DNA of 15,125 bases from Candidatus Symbiobacter sp. GTDB taxonomy: Bacteria > Pseudomonadota > Alphaproteobacteria > Elsterales > Elsteraceae. The stretch's first letter is position 1, and every line of letters begins with the position of its first letter. A program made the position numbers and the translations under genes. Shown here one piece after another: positions 1 to 7,693 of this stretch. Where the stretch lies: assembly GCA_030054015.1 (NCBI GenBank), contig JASGCR010000021.1:1-15125 (forward strand), in the 5' to 3' direction. The notes under the pieces are model-generated. The model saw only the letters and a program-made list of their open reading frames with translations. It was not told where the DNA came from and searched no databases.

Positions 1-685
1 CTCTCAGGTTACTTTTTTCCCAGTCACACCTGCAACCGAGAAAAAATTTTCATTTTTTCGTTTCGTTTAATCTTGCCAAATTTACACCTGACACAAACCT
101 TTCGGTCTTACGTTTGAACTTTCGTTCACACGCCGATTAAATCGCCCCAAAAAAAGAGGAACCCAATCATCATTACTAATCCTGATGAGTCTGGCCACAA
201 GACCAAACCCATTTACTCATATTTGAGCTGTCATAGAATGCATGATTGGCTTTGCCCCACTCGAAATTTTTCTTTAATTAATAAAGATAAATTGGTTGTT
301 AGCTCCGATTCCGATTCACGACCCGAATTTGGTTGCCCAATTCCAGTCCGCAACGTTGATAACCAAACAACCCGTCTTTGGTCGATGTTTGCACATCCCC
401 CAAAGACCACGAGCAACGCACGCCGCCCACGCATCCCTTTCATCTATCAACAATGTCAATTAACAATTTGGCAGGTCGCTATCACCTTATCACCATCTCG
501 TCCTGCGCCGCGTTCGGTGGATTTTCATCCCCCTCTCGCCCCGCAGCCGCTTGATGATTGGCTCATCGCCCCGCCAGAGATGCAGCTTTTATACCCCCAC
601 CTACCCTGAGTCAATAACTATTTTGAAAATATTTTGATTTTTCTTGTTCGGCCCGCGAGATGATATTTTTTATCGCGCAAACACC
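1..685. other. Intergenic stretch without a convincing gene
   Basis: This AT-rich stretch lies downstream of the glycosyltransferase array. An open frame on the plus strand (about 151-609) is preceded by a purine-rich AAGAGGA at 154-160. The only nearby start codons would be ATC or ATT; otherwise TTG at 223 or ATG at 238, neither with a ribosome binding site. The translation is rich in Pro, Arg and His, has no recognisable motif and looks like chance. Just past the last glycosyltransferase there is an imperfect GCGCGA/TCTCGC pairing at about 657-678, but no T-tract follows on the minus strand, so I do not call a terminator. Confidence 0.5.
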
Positions 686-1864
686 CTATTTCTCGGACAA
701 ATTTGCCAGCTTATTACGGCCAAACAACCGAATATGGTAGGATGTATTCCGAAAAAACCGGCAAAGCCTTGCATAAAAATTCCTGATTGGCTTGAATAGA
801 GTGCGACACAAACGCGAGAAATGGCGGTTAATGAAGCTATAGGAGAATCGTACAAGGCCGAGTCTGCGCACATCACGGGCGATGGTCACGCGCATTTTTT
901 CGCCAAAAATTAGATTGAAATCGACAAGGTTAAGCAGCTCGTCATTGCCACAATTTATCAGCATGTTATAGGCCTCGGTGGCAATATCATTTTGCCCATT
1001 TTGCCGGGCCTGCTTAATTAATTCTTTTATCTGCGCATAATACCAATGGATTGCATATGTACAAATAAAGTTTATGGCATGACTTTCCTTAAAGGCAATG
1101 CGGTAATTTGCGTGCATAATCAATATATGTACATACAATTTCACTTTGTTTGTGTAGATTGTTTGACTGGAATCATTTAAAAGCCATACTCCCATGGGTT
1201 CAGAGAAATACCCAAAGACAGGGTCTTTTTCCATTAGGTTAAATATACCAAAGCGAAAACTATCCCCAATATTTGAATTATCGTAATAGGGAATAAATTT
1301 TGGTGTAAAAATTTGTTCAATTATCTTACGACGCAACATCAAAAAATTACCGTGAAATAAGATAGAATCCCAAATCGGGGCTGATAATAAATTTTTCATG
1401 GACAGTTTAGTTAATTCATCTGGAAGATAATGCTTAATTTTAGGACTTGGCCAGTCATTCTGTACTATGACATCATCCTTTATTACGATAAAATTATGCA
1501 AACACCCAATAAGTTCGGGATTATCAATCAAAGCCTTTACCATCAGCTCGATTTTATTTTCATTTGTCCATATATCGTCCGCATCCAATGCCGCGACAAA
1601 AGGACTATTCCCTTGGAAAAATGATTTGCGCGTATTTTTGCACATGCCGAGGTTAAATTTATTTTCAATCAGCGTTATTTTGCCGGGATAATTTGCTTGG
1701 TAGTGACGAATAACCTCCAGCGTGTGATCGGTTGAGCAATCATCGCAAATATAGATTTGGGCAATTTTGTCGGTTTTCTGTGAAAAAATGCTGTCCAAGG
1801 CCTTACCAATATAGCGGCCTTTATTATAACTTGTCATGACGACATCAACGAGATTGCTTTTCAA
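686..1864 (-). CDS. Family 2 glycosyltransferase (GT-A fold), paralog 1, last in the array
   Basis: It is predicted to transfer a sugar from a nucleotide-sugar donor to a surface glycan acceptor in the cytoplasm, probably at the inner membrane; donor and acceptor cannot be read from the sequence. The N-terminal GT-A domain opens with VDVVMTSYNKG, then ICDDCSTD, then the metal-binding DADD at about residues 94-97. A GDSFRF motif at about 200-205 probably holds the catalytic base region. The last 60 residues are strongly basic and aromatic, which would suit membrane association. Start choice: a GTG at 1873 directly abuts the AGGGAG ribosome site, whereas the TTG at 1864 sits 8 bases from it and gives an N-terminus matching paralog 2 (MKSNLVDVV against MSQNLVDVV). 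Paralog 2 is its closest relative in the window. It lies 61 bases downstream of that gene on the same strand. Confidence 0.85.
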   Translation of the reverse strand: MKSNLVDVVMTSYNKGRYIGKALDSIFSQKTDKIAQIYICDDCSTDHTLEVIRHYQANYPGKITLIENKFNLGMCKNTRKSFFQGNSPFVAALDADDIWTNENKIELMVKALIDNPELIGCLHNFIVIKDDVIVQNDWPSPKIKHYLPDELTKLSMKNLLSAPIWDSILFHGNFLMLRRKIIEQIFTPKFIPYYDNSNIGDSFRFGIFNLMEKDPVFGYFSEPMGVWLLNDSSQTIYTNKVKLYVHILIMHANYRIAFKESHAINFICTYAIHWYYAQIKELIKQARQNGQNDIATEAYNMLINCGNDELLNLVDFNLIFGEKMRVTIARDVRRLGLVRFSYSFINRHFSRLCRTLFKPIRNFYARLCRFFRNTSYHIRLFGRNKLANLSEK

Positions 1865-1894
1865 TTCAATCACTCCCTAATGTTAGTTATTGCG

Positions 1895-1912
1895 GTTAAG
1901 TCATTACTTAAC
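1895..1912. repeat. Small AT-rich inverted repeat between glycosyltransferase paralogs 1 and 2
   Basis: GTTAAGT and ACTTAAC form a perfect 7-bp stem with a CATT loop. It lies in the spacer between two genes of the array, 31 bases upstream of the TTG start of paralog 1. It has neither the GC content nor the T-tract of an intrinsic terminator. It could be a protein-binding site, an mRNA processing hairpin or chance. Confidence 0.4.
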
Positions 1913-1925
1913 AAAATCTCCGTTG

Positions 1926-3080
1926 TCAATTTGACCTAAATATTCTAAGCTTATTATATCCGTATAAACGCAGATGATATAGGATATTAAATAAATATGT
2001 TGCGTAATTTCGTATTCGGGATGCCACTTTCAAGTAAATCACCCTTGGACAACGATATATGTAGCGCGCCAAACCAATTCGCCGAATATCTCGCGCCATG
2101 GTGACATACAATTTCTCGCCAAAAACCTTTCTAAATTCAACAAAATCGAGGACTTCATTGAGGCCACAATTTATCAGCCGGTCATATGCTGCTTGCACTA
2201 TTTCATGCTGCCCGTTTTTTTTGGCTTGTTTGACCGCCTCAACAAATTTTGGATAATACCAATTGCGTTCATAGTCACATATAAAATTTATGGCTTTATT
2301 GTGCTGAAATATGGCGCGATAGTTTGGATGCACGATAAAGTGATTAAGGTAGTATGAAACTTGGTTTTTACTGGCCATGTGACTTGTTTCGTTTAACCTC
2401 CAAGTCCCCATTTGTTCAGTGAAATAGCCGAATATTTTCTTTGACTCAATCAGATTAAATATTCCAAATCGAAAACTGTCCCCTATGTTAGAATTGTCAT
2501 ATTTTGGGATGAAATCTTGGGTAAATATGGAATCGATTATTTCCCGTCGCAACAGCATAAAGTTTCCGTGAAATAAAATAGATGCCCATAATGGCACATT
2601 TAACAAATCCTGCATTGATATTTTGGTGAATTTATCGACAAAATATTCATGAAGTTTTGCATGAGGGCCATCTGTTACCAATTTTCCGTCAATATTTACG
2701 ACATAAAAATTATGTAGACAGCCAATTAATTCAGGATTATCAACCAAAGCCTTAACCATAATTTCGATTTTATTTTGATTGTCCCACCAATCATCTGCAT
2801 CCAGTGAAGCAACAAATGGGCTTTTGCCTTGGGCATAAGAAAAACGCGTATTCTTACACATTCCCAGTTTGATTTGGTTTTGAATCAAGGTAATTTTGCC
2901 GGGGTGCTTTACTTGGTAGCCAAGTATCGTCTCAATCGAATTATCAGTTGATCCGTCATCACAAATATAAATCTGAGCAATTTTGTCGGTTTTCTGGGCA
3001 AAGATGCTCTCAATGGCCGTAGCAATATACGGACCTTTATTATAGCTTGTCATGACGACATCGACAAGGTTTTGTGACAT
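1926..3080 (-). CDS. Family 2 glycosyltransferase (GT-A fold), paralog 2
   Basis: This 384-residue GT2 enzyme has VDVVMTSYNKG at residues 7-17, ICDDGSTD at 39-46, the DxD motif as DADD at 94-97 and GDSFRF at 200-205. The C-terminal third contains a TEQMGTWRLNETS block, placed like the acceptor-side motif of GT2 enzymes, then VFGEKLYVTMARD and a basic, tyrosine-rich tail. It resembles paralog 1 over its whole length, indicating a recent tandem duplication relative to the other two copies. The ATG at 3080 has only a weak ribosome site (GGAAC), but it aligns with the family N-terminus. A 101-base gap separates it from paralog 3. That gap contains a TTGACA hexamer at about 3108-3113 (minus strand) but no convincing -10 box. 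The substrate is unknown. Confidence 0.88.
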   Translation of the reverse strand: MSQNLVDVVMTSYNKGPYIATAIESIFAQKTDKIAQIYICDDGSTDNSIETILGYQVKHPGKITLIQNQIKLGMCKNTRFSYAQGKSPFVASLDADDWWDNQNKIEIMVKALVDNPELIGCLHNFYVVNIDGKLVTDGPHAKLHEYFVDKFTKISMQDLLNVPLWASILFHGNFMLLRREIIDSIFTQDFIPKYDNSNIGDSFRFGIFNLIESKKIFGYFTEQMGTWRLNETSHMASKNQVSYYLNHFIVHPNYRAIFQHNKAINFICDYERNWYYPKFVEAVKQAKKNGQHEIVQAAYDRLINCGLNEVLDFVEFRKVFGEKLYVTMARDIRRIGLARYIYRCPRVIYLKVASRIRNYATYLFNILYHLRLYGYNKLRIFRSN

Positions 3081-3181
3081 TTTAAGTTGTTCCAGTAAAG
3101 CTAAATATTGTCAAATACCAATAACACCAAAACTCTGGACGGCATCGTGGTTATATTGAGCGCAACATATTTTCATTTGTG

Positions 3182-4330
3182 TCATATGCCAAACCTTCGC
3201 CTTTTATTTTTGATAAATAGAACGAAATGATAAATCAAACGCTGAAAATATGGCCTATACAGATTCCGGTACGCGACACGGGCCATCGGCTTAAGGATAG
3301 AGCCAACATAAAGCGAAAGCACCCTCGGCAAATCTTTTTGACGCACCTCACGTCTAAATTTATCGAAACGATTTTCGCCGAACAATAAATCAAATTCTAT
3401 TAATTCGTATAATTCATCAAGTTTTGCATTTATGATTGACCCATATGCTTCGGCAATGACTTTCGTTTCTCCTCTCAATTTTGCGTCTAATACGTTCCTT
3501 TTGAAAATAGGGTAATAATAGTTCAATGCGTAAGTGCAAAATTTATTTAATATTTCGCTGTCTTTGAAAACCAGCCTGTATCGCGCAAACATGGTTAAAT
3601 ATACGACGTTGTGTTTAACTGCGTTAATCAAATTCTTCTGGTTATGATCGCCTGAGCGATAATAGGCCATTGGTTGATTTATATAACCAAGCAAGGGTTT
3701 GTCTTGGATGTAATAGTATAAGGCATAGCGAAAACTATCGGCCATATAGGGCGTAATATCATAATATTGATTAAAGTCTTTGGTAAAAATTTTATCCAAG
3801 ACATCGCGGCGAATGAGCATAAACCCCGCTGATAAATATACACTCCCCCATGATATGCTTAATACATCTGTTGCAGAAATTTTGGTAAATTTGTCAGGGA
3901 AATGTTTATTAATGTCTACATATTGCCCTGAAGTTTCTACATTTCCAGCTTGATTCAAAATATCGACGGCATGAATCACCGCAATTAATTCAGGATTTTC
4001 CTCCAAATATTTTACCATTATTTCAATTTTATTTTCGTCGGACCAAACATCATCGGCATCTAACCCGGCAATCAACGGGCTATTCCCTTGATAAAAGGCC
4101 AGCCTGGTATTTTTACAGGCGCCAAGATTTTTTTCGTTGCGGATTAGTCTTATTTTACTTGGAAATTTTGCCTGGTATTGGGCTATGACGTGAAAACTAT
4201 TATCGGTTGAGCCGTCGTCACAAATAATAATTTCGGCAAGTTTATCGGTTTTTTGGCATAAAACGCTGTCAAGGGCCGCCCCAATATAGGGCCCTTTGTT
4301 ATAATTGGTAATGACCACGTCAACCTTCAT
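3182..4330 (-). CDS. Family 2 glycosyltransferase (GT-A fold), paralog 3
   Basis: This GT2 enzyme has VDVVITNYNKG at the N-terminus, ICDDGSTD at about 37-44, DADD at 91-94 and MADSFRY at about 196-202. Near the C-terminus is LLFGENRFDKFRRE, a diverged form of the block shared by all four paralogs, followed by a basic tail. I start it at 4330 rather than at the ATG at 4363: a strong ribosome site (GGAAGAGGAAG) lies just before 4330, and the resulting N-terminus matches paralog 4. This gives an 11-base overlap with the end of paralog 4, which suggests translational coupling. It is more diverged than paralogs 1 and 2. Donor and acceptor cannot be deduced. Confidence 0.87.
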   Translation of the reverse strand: MKVDVVITNYNKGPYIGAALDSVLCQKTDKLAEIIICDDGSTDNSFHVIAQYQAKFPSKIRLIRNEKNLGACKNTRLAFYQGNSPLIAGLDADDVWSDENKIEIMVKYLEENPELIAVIHAVDILNQAGNVETSGQYVDINKHFPDKFTKISATDVLSISWGSVYLSAGFMLIRRDVLDKIFTKDFNQYYDITPYMADSFRYALYYYIQDKPLLGYINQPMAYYRSGDHNQKNLINAVKHNVVYLTMFARYRLVFKDSEILNKFCTYALNYYYPIFKRNVLDAKLRGETKVIAEAYGSIINAKLDELYELIEFDLLFGENRFDKFRREVRQKDLPRVLSLYVGSILKPMARVAYRNLYRPYFQRLIYHFVLFIKNKRRRFGI

Positions 4331-5516
4331 TTCTTCCTCTTCCCGATTGATTATTTGATCCACGATTATTTAGCTTGCGTCTTATCCGTCCTATGTATAT
4401 CGGAATCCTTAAAATCCTAACCAAAATATACTTTATCATCCCGTACATTCTTACCGCAGTTTCATTGATTTTTGCAAATAAATTAACCGTTACGGCATAT
4501 AATCGCCTCGCTAAATACCCAGCAACTCCGTATTTGCGCAAATCCCGTAACAATTTTACATGAATTTTCTCCCCAAACAATCTGCGCAACTCAAACATAT
4601 CTATTAATTCTTGATTATTGGATTCGATAATCAGCTTGTAAACTTTTTCGATTGTTTTTTTATCTCCATTAACCAATGATTTTTCTAATTCTTCAACGAA
4701 CCTTACCTTAACCCAATTGATACCATAATCAAAAATATTATCCATTACTGTGTTGTTAAGGTATAATAATCTATAGTTACAATGAAACAGCAGTTCATAA
4801 TATCGGTACATAAGATGCGGAACGTTCGTCGTAAAACTTGTCTCATTCACCCGCAAATTTGCCATTTTTTCTGTAAATAACCCGATGAATCTTCCGGATT
4901 CAGCCAATTTATAAAGCGGATAGCGAAAACTATCGGCGTGTCCAGCTTTGAAATAGGCGGCATTAAACGCATCAGAAAATACGCTTGCGACCACATTTCT
5001 CCGCATCATGATTAAATTGGGATGGAACGAAATCGTGCCAAAAACCGCCGGGGTTGACAATAAATCCTGCGTACTCAGCCGGTAAAATTTATCGGGATAA
5101 TATTGAGAAATATCAGGCGTAAATCGCTCCCCCACCATATTGGTATTTGACCACATGCTGGTACACACCAATAATTCGGGATATTGGTCAAATGCTGCCA
5201 CCATTAATTCGACTTTATTCTCATCATCCCAAGTATCGTCGCCGTCCAGGGCGGCAACAAACTCGGCCATTCCTTGGTTAAAAGCAAAGGCGGTGTTGCG
5301 ACATCCGCCCACATTGCGCAATTGTTTAATTAATGTCACGCGGCCAGGGTATTCGGCTTGCACCCGCCGTACTTCGTCAATCGAATTATCCGTCGAACCA
5401 TCATCGCAGACAATGATCGAAGCGATTTTATCGGTTTTTTGCCGTAAAATACTAAGCAGTGCTTCCCGAATATAGGGGCCTTTATTGTAATTTGGCACCA
5501 CAACATCTACGCGCAT
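4320..5516 (-). CDS. Family 2 glycosyltransferase (GT-A fold), paralog 4, first in the array
   Basis: First gene of the array in transcription order. The 398-residue protein has VDVVVPNYNKG at 3-13, VCDDGSTD at 37-44, the DxD motif as DGDD at 91-94 (the other three have DADD) and HADSFRY at 193-199. RLFGEKIHVKLLRD near the C-terminus is the block shared with its paralogs. The tail is basic, with a glycine, asparagine and arginine rich end after residue 380. The ATG at 5516 follows a good ribosome site (GGGGGA). Only 66 bases separate it from the stop codon of the upstream MazF-type toxin on the same strand. The start of paralog 3 lies inside its 3' end. It probably acts in decoration of a surface polysaccharide, which is inferred from family and context only. 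Confidence 0.88.
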   Translation of the reverse strand: MRVDVVVPNYNKGPYIREALLSILRQKTDKIASIIVCDDGSTDNSIDEVRRVQAEYPGRVTLIKQLRNVGGCRNTAFAFNQGMAEFVAALDGDDTWDDENKVELMVAAFDQYPELLVCTSMWSNTNMVGERFTPDISQYYPDKFYRLSTQDLLSTPAVFGTISFHPNLIMMRRNVVASVFSDAFNAAYFKAGHADSFRYPLYKLAESGRFIGLFTEKMANLRVNETSFTTNVPHLMYRYYELLFHCNYRLLYLNNTVMDNIFDYGINWVKVRFVEELEKSLVNGDKKTIEKVYKLIIESNNQELIDMFELRRLFGEKIHVKLLRDLRKYGVAGYLARRLYAVTVNLFAKINETAVRMYGMIKYILVRILRIPIYIGRIRRKLNNRGSNNQSGRGRNEG

Positions 5517-5582
5517 AACATCCCCCGATATTTTTTCAATCTCGACTCGTAAATGACCAAGCTTCGCACATTTTTACCTCAA

Positions 5583-5915
5583 TTAAATTTCGGTCATGCC
5601 GAGATAAAGTTTCAGCAAAACCATGACTTGCAGCATTTCATTCGCGTTAATATTGCCGAGATATTGAGATATTTTATGCTTTTGAATGGTGGTGACTTTA
5701 TCGATCATTATTTGAGAATTTTGTTTAAGTCCATTTTCGGGATGGGCATTGATGGTTGGGCGCAAGGTAATTTCGGCCATTATCGTCGAGGTTATCGGAC
5801 AAACCGTGACTGAATTGAGATGCGCAAAACGATCATCCCTCACGATCAGCAAAGGCCGCGGTTTTCCGGTATAATCGCCAGGTGCCGCCCCAATCCAAAT
5901 TTCCCCCCGTTTCAT
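5583..5915 (-). CDS. mazF: MazF/PemK-family toxin (module 1)
   Basis: This 110-residue protein is the size of MazF-type endoribonucleases, which cleave mRNA and arrest growth unless bound by their antitoxin. Visible family features are the MKRGEIW start, GKPRP with the likely catalytic Arg20, CPITST with the likely catalytic Thr42, then ENGLKQNSQIMIDKV and a C-terminal helix ending LYLGM. Both catalytic positions are intact, so the toxin looks active. The antitoxin gene lies 12 bases upstream, the usual antitoxin-first order. The glycosyltransferase array begins 66 bases downstream on the same strand with no clear terminator between, so read-through is plausible. Confidence 0.9.
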   Translation of the reverse strand: MKRGEIWIGAAPGDYTGKPRPLLIVRDDRFAHLNSVTVCPITSTIMAEITLRPTINAHPENGLKQNSQIMIDKVTTIQKHKISQYLGNINANEMLQVMVLLKLYLGMTEI

Positions 5916-5927
5916 TCGGAAAACCCG

Positions 5928-6140
5928 TCATTCAGCAAGCGCATCAATAAACGCCTGGTCATCCGCATCGCGCGGGTTCGCCGCAATCAAACGGCATTGG
6001 CGGTCAATTTCCGCCGCCAATTCTTGGGCTGATAACGAAGCCAGCGACGGCGGCAGAGCGTTTTGGTACCTGGTCAATGGCACCGTTTCGCGCAAGATGT
6101 TTGTCATGTCTGGCACCATTCTGTGGTCGTACGAGTCCAT
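5928..6140 (-). CDS. MazE-like antitoxin (module 1) with an unusual N-terminus
   Basis: A 70-residue protein directly upstream of the MazF-type toxin, hence its presumed antitoxin. The C-terminal half (AAEIDRQCRLIAANPRDADD, then QAFIDAL) resembles the MazE-like antitoxin family known as DUF3018. The first 35 residues lack that family's usual RPVQIWVPD-type segment and show no clear ribbon-helix-helix or AbrB pattern. I looked at the other two frames for a frameshifted copy of that segment and did not find one. The start at 6140 follows AAGGGGGGAAAA; an in-frame ATG at 6170 would add ten residues but has no ribosome site. A strong promoter with an inverted repeat lies just upstream. Confidence 0.75.
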   Translation of the reverse strand: MDSYDHRMVPDMTNILRETVPLTRYQNALPPSLASLSAQELAAEIDRQCRLIAANPRDADDQAFIDALAE

Positions 6141-6185
6141 TTTTCCCCCCTTTTGGTTTGCTTTCTTCAAAAAAAATCCGCGCCT

Positions 6186-6212
6186 TTAAGATTATAAATT
6201 ACCTGATCTTAA
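6186..6212 (-). promoter_or_regulatory. Promoter and candidate operator of toxin-antitoxin module 1
   Basis: On the minus strand a perfect -10 hexamer TATAAT occupies 6191-6196; the -35 region upstream is weak. The hexamer is enclosed by a perfect 7-bp inverted repeat, TTAAGAT at 6186-6192 and ATCTTAA at 6206-6212, with a 13-bp spacer. An inverted repeat over the -10 is the usual arrangement for autorepression by an antitoxin or toxin-antitoxin complex. This would leave a leader of about 45 bases before the antitoxin ATG at 6140. Confidence 0.55.
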
Positions 6213-6264
6213 CGCGATAAGCAAGCCTTGGCCGTCGCTTTGTTGCACACCAAAACATCCTCAT

Positions 6265-6297
6265 CCCCCGTCCAACATCTTACGACATTGGCGGGGG
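6265..6297. repeat. Imperfect GC-rich hairpin downstream of the hydrolase gene
   Basis: CCCCCGTCCAA at 6265-6275 pairs with TTGGCGGGGG at 6288-6297, with one bulged base. It lies 65 bases past the hydrolase stop codon on the minus strand and has no T-tract. It may serve as a transcript-end hairpin between the hydrolase and toxin-antitoxin module 1, or be a small REP-like palindrome. A second, weaker palindrome is at about 6328-6350. Confidence 0.35.
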
Positions 6298-6361
6298 ACA
6301 GGCTCCGCAATCCAGGCAAAGAATTCGCAAGCGTCCGTGACGGCTTCGCGGTAAATCCTCT

Positions 6362-7249
6362 CTATTTCGCCGACACTAATTCCCGAATCGCGGCATTATA
6401 GGATTCCGGGTCTTGGACGGCGGCGAAATGGCTGACATCTTTTAAGATGACCAATTTAGACCCCGGAATCATCTGGGCCATTTTCTCGGTATGGTCGCGC
6501 AACACCGCTTCGTCATATTCGCCAAAGACAATGGCAATGGGTACGGTAATTTTGCCGAGCATCTCGGCACTCCAATTGGGCTGCGTCTCCCACATTTTGC
6601 CAATCTGCGCCACGAAAGCGTCATATTCATTCGGCGTTTTCGACATTTTGCGGTAATCTTCGCCGCTCCGCTCGATGTAATTTTTGAAGGTGGGATTTTC
6701 CATGACTTTGGGATTGACGCCATCCACCGTCACATTGGCGGCATGGGCAAAGACATGACGCAAGCGTTCGGGATGCGACATCGCCATATCAATCCCAATA
6801 ATTCCGCCATCGCTCCACCCCACCACATCCACTCTGTCGATTTTCAGTTGATCGAGCAGGGCCAAATAATCCGATGCCATCAGATCATAGCCAAAAGATT
6901 GCTCATTACGGGTCGAGCGGCCATGCCCACGGCTATCGGCGACAATGACCAAATTGGTTTTCATAAATTCCGTGACCTGGTCGCCCCAGACATCGCCATG
7001 ACCCAACCCGCCATGAATGAACAAAATCGGCTCGCCCGCCCCATAAGTGGCATAATACATTTTTATGCCATTGACGTCGGCATAGCCAGATTGATTGGCT
7101 TTGGGCATCGGGGCATAGGTCGGGAGGTGCGACCAGCGACCCTCGGTCGGTTGCTTCGGGCTGAGCAGGTTATGGGCACCATAGGCAACCGCCAAAACCA
7201 AGAGTACCACGCCGAGCGTGGCCGTTACGATTAAATTACGTTTTTTCAT
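6362..7249 (-). CDS. Alpha/beta hydrolase with N-terminal signal or membrane anchor
   Basis: A 295-residue serine hydrolase of the alpha/beta fold. Residues 1-24 form a basic tip plus a hydrophobic stretch (LIVTATLGVVLLVLAVAYGA), so it is exported or anchored in the inner membrane facing the periplasm; there is no lipobox cysteine. The oxyanion segment is FIHGG at 77-81. The nucleophile elbow GWSDG places Ser146 as the nucleophile. FGEYDEAV gives the acid Asp246, and DVSHF the catalytic His274. The order and spacing match esterases and enol-lactonase-like hydrolases, but the substrate cannot be named. The ATG at 7249 follows AAGGGGAT. It has its own promoter and is a single-gene unit. Its base composition is intermediate between the glycosyltransferases and the housekeeping block. 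Confidence 0.88.
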   Translation of the reverse strand: MKKRNLIVTATLGVVLLVLAVAYGAHNLLSPKQPTEGRWSHLPTYAPMPKANQSGYADVNGIKMYYATYGAGEPILFIHGGLGHGDVWGDQVTEFMKTNLVIVADSRGHGRSTRNEQSFGYDLMASDYLALLDQLKIDRVDVVGWSDGGIIGIDMAMSHPERLRHVFAHAANVTVDGVNPKVMENPTFKNYIERSGEDYRKMSKTPNEYDAFVAQIGKMWETQPNWSAEMLGKITVPIAIVFGEYDEAVLRDHTEKMAQMIPGSKLVILKDVSHFAAVQDPESYNAAIRELVSAK

Positions 7250-7284
7250 TGTAATATCCCCTTATGTTGGTTAGCATTGTGTAA

Positions 7285-7313
7285 ATTATAGGGGCGATTT
7301 TGATTAAGCGCAA
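7285..7313 (-). promoter_or_regulatory. Sigma-70-like promoter of the hydrolase gene
   Basis: On the minus strand, TTGCGC at 7308-7313 and a perfect TATAAT at 7285-7290 are separated by exactly 17 bases. The -10 lies 36 bases upstream of the hydrolase ATG, leaving a short leader that carries the ribosome site. Confidence 0.6.
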
Positions 7314-7339
7314 GAGTATTAATTTATTGGCAAGATAGT

Positions 7340-7519
7340 GACTTATTCTGAACTTTCCTAAAGAGCGTCAAAAAAAGGGAGCGTCATTCCCCGCCGAAAT
7401 ATCCGTGAAACGGATATTTCGAGTCGGGGAATCCCCCAGGTATTTTGGGAATAATTCGCCTGGGGGATTCCCCGACTCGCGTTCGCCCGTTACACGGACA
7501 AACGCGGCGGGGAATGACG
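7340..7519. repeat. Nested palindromic element A with one terminal-repeat-like end
   Basis: It begins with GACTTATTCTGAAC and following bases at 7340-7367, a close match to the terminal repeats of element B at 14811-15088. Inside, outer arms of 15 bp (7382-7396 and 7505-7519) and inner arms of 20 bp (7421-7440 and 7459-7478) are perfect inverted repeats. Between outer and inner arm on each side sits a hairpin tip: a perfect 10-bp stem on the left (7396-7420) and a 12-bp stem with two mismatches on the right (7479-7505). No matching terminal repeat is found on the right, so this looks like a one-ended or decayed copy. No open reading frame of note lies inside. Confidence 0.8.
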
Positions 7520-7622
7520 ATTCTTCTTTAAATTCCAAATGGTTATCCACTTTTTTGCATTTTTTATTCTATCATCAAACATCATTTTTTCAAAAAAATT
7601 TCATTTTGGTTAATTTTTTCGA

Positions 7623-7649
7623 TTGACCTATACTCCATTTGAATTTAAT
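7623..7649 (+). promoter_or_regulatory. Possible promoter of the hypothetical gene at 7694
   Basis: TTGACC at 7623-7628 and TTTAAT at 7644-7649 each match the sigma-70 consensus at five of six positions, but the spacer is short at 15 bases. The stretch around it (7530-7690) is very AT-rich, so a chance match is possible. Confidence 0.35.
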
Positions 7650-7693
7650 CTCAAAAATGAAAGTTTGGTTAATTATTTTGTTGGGAGAATAAA

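Noticed and set aside
151..609. Long open frame on the plus strand with a purine-rich site before it
   Set aside because: There is no standard start codon at proper spacing and no recognisable motif, and the amino acid make-up (Pro, Arg, His, Ser rich) is typical of chance translation. It is kept only as a comment on the intergenic stretch.
6491..7234. 247-codon open frame antisense to the hydrolase gene
   Set aside because: It is the shadow of a well-supported alpha/beta hydrolase with an intact catalytic triad, promoter and ribosome site on the other strand; the antisense protein has no family features.
7340..7519. CRISPR array or tandem direct repeats
   Set aside because: The repeats are inverted and nested, not evenly spaced direct repeats with unique spacers, and no cas gene is present.
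7405..7626. Short open frames across element A on both strands
   Set aside because: They arise from the palindrome itself, which reads open both ways; they have no independent ribosome site or motif.
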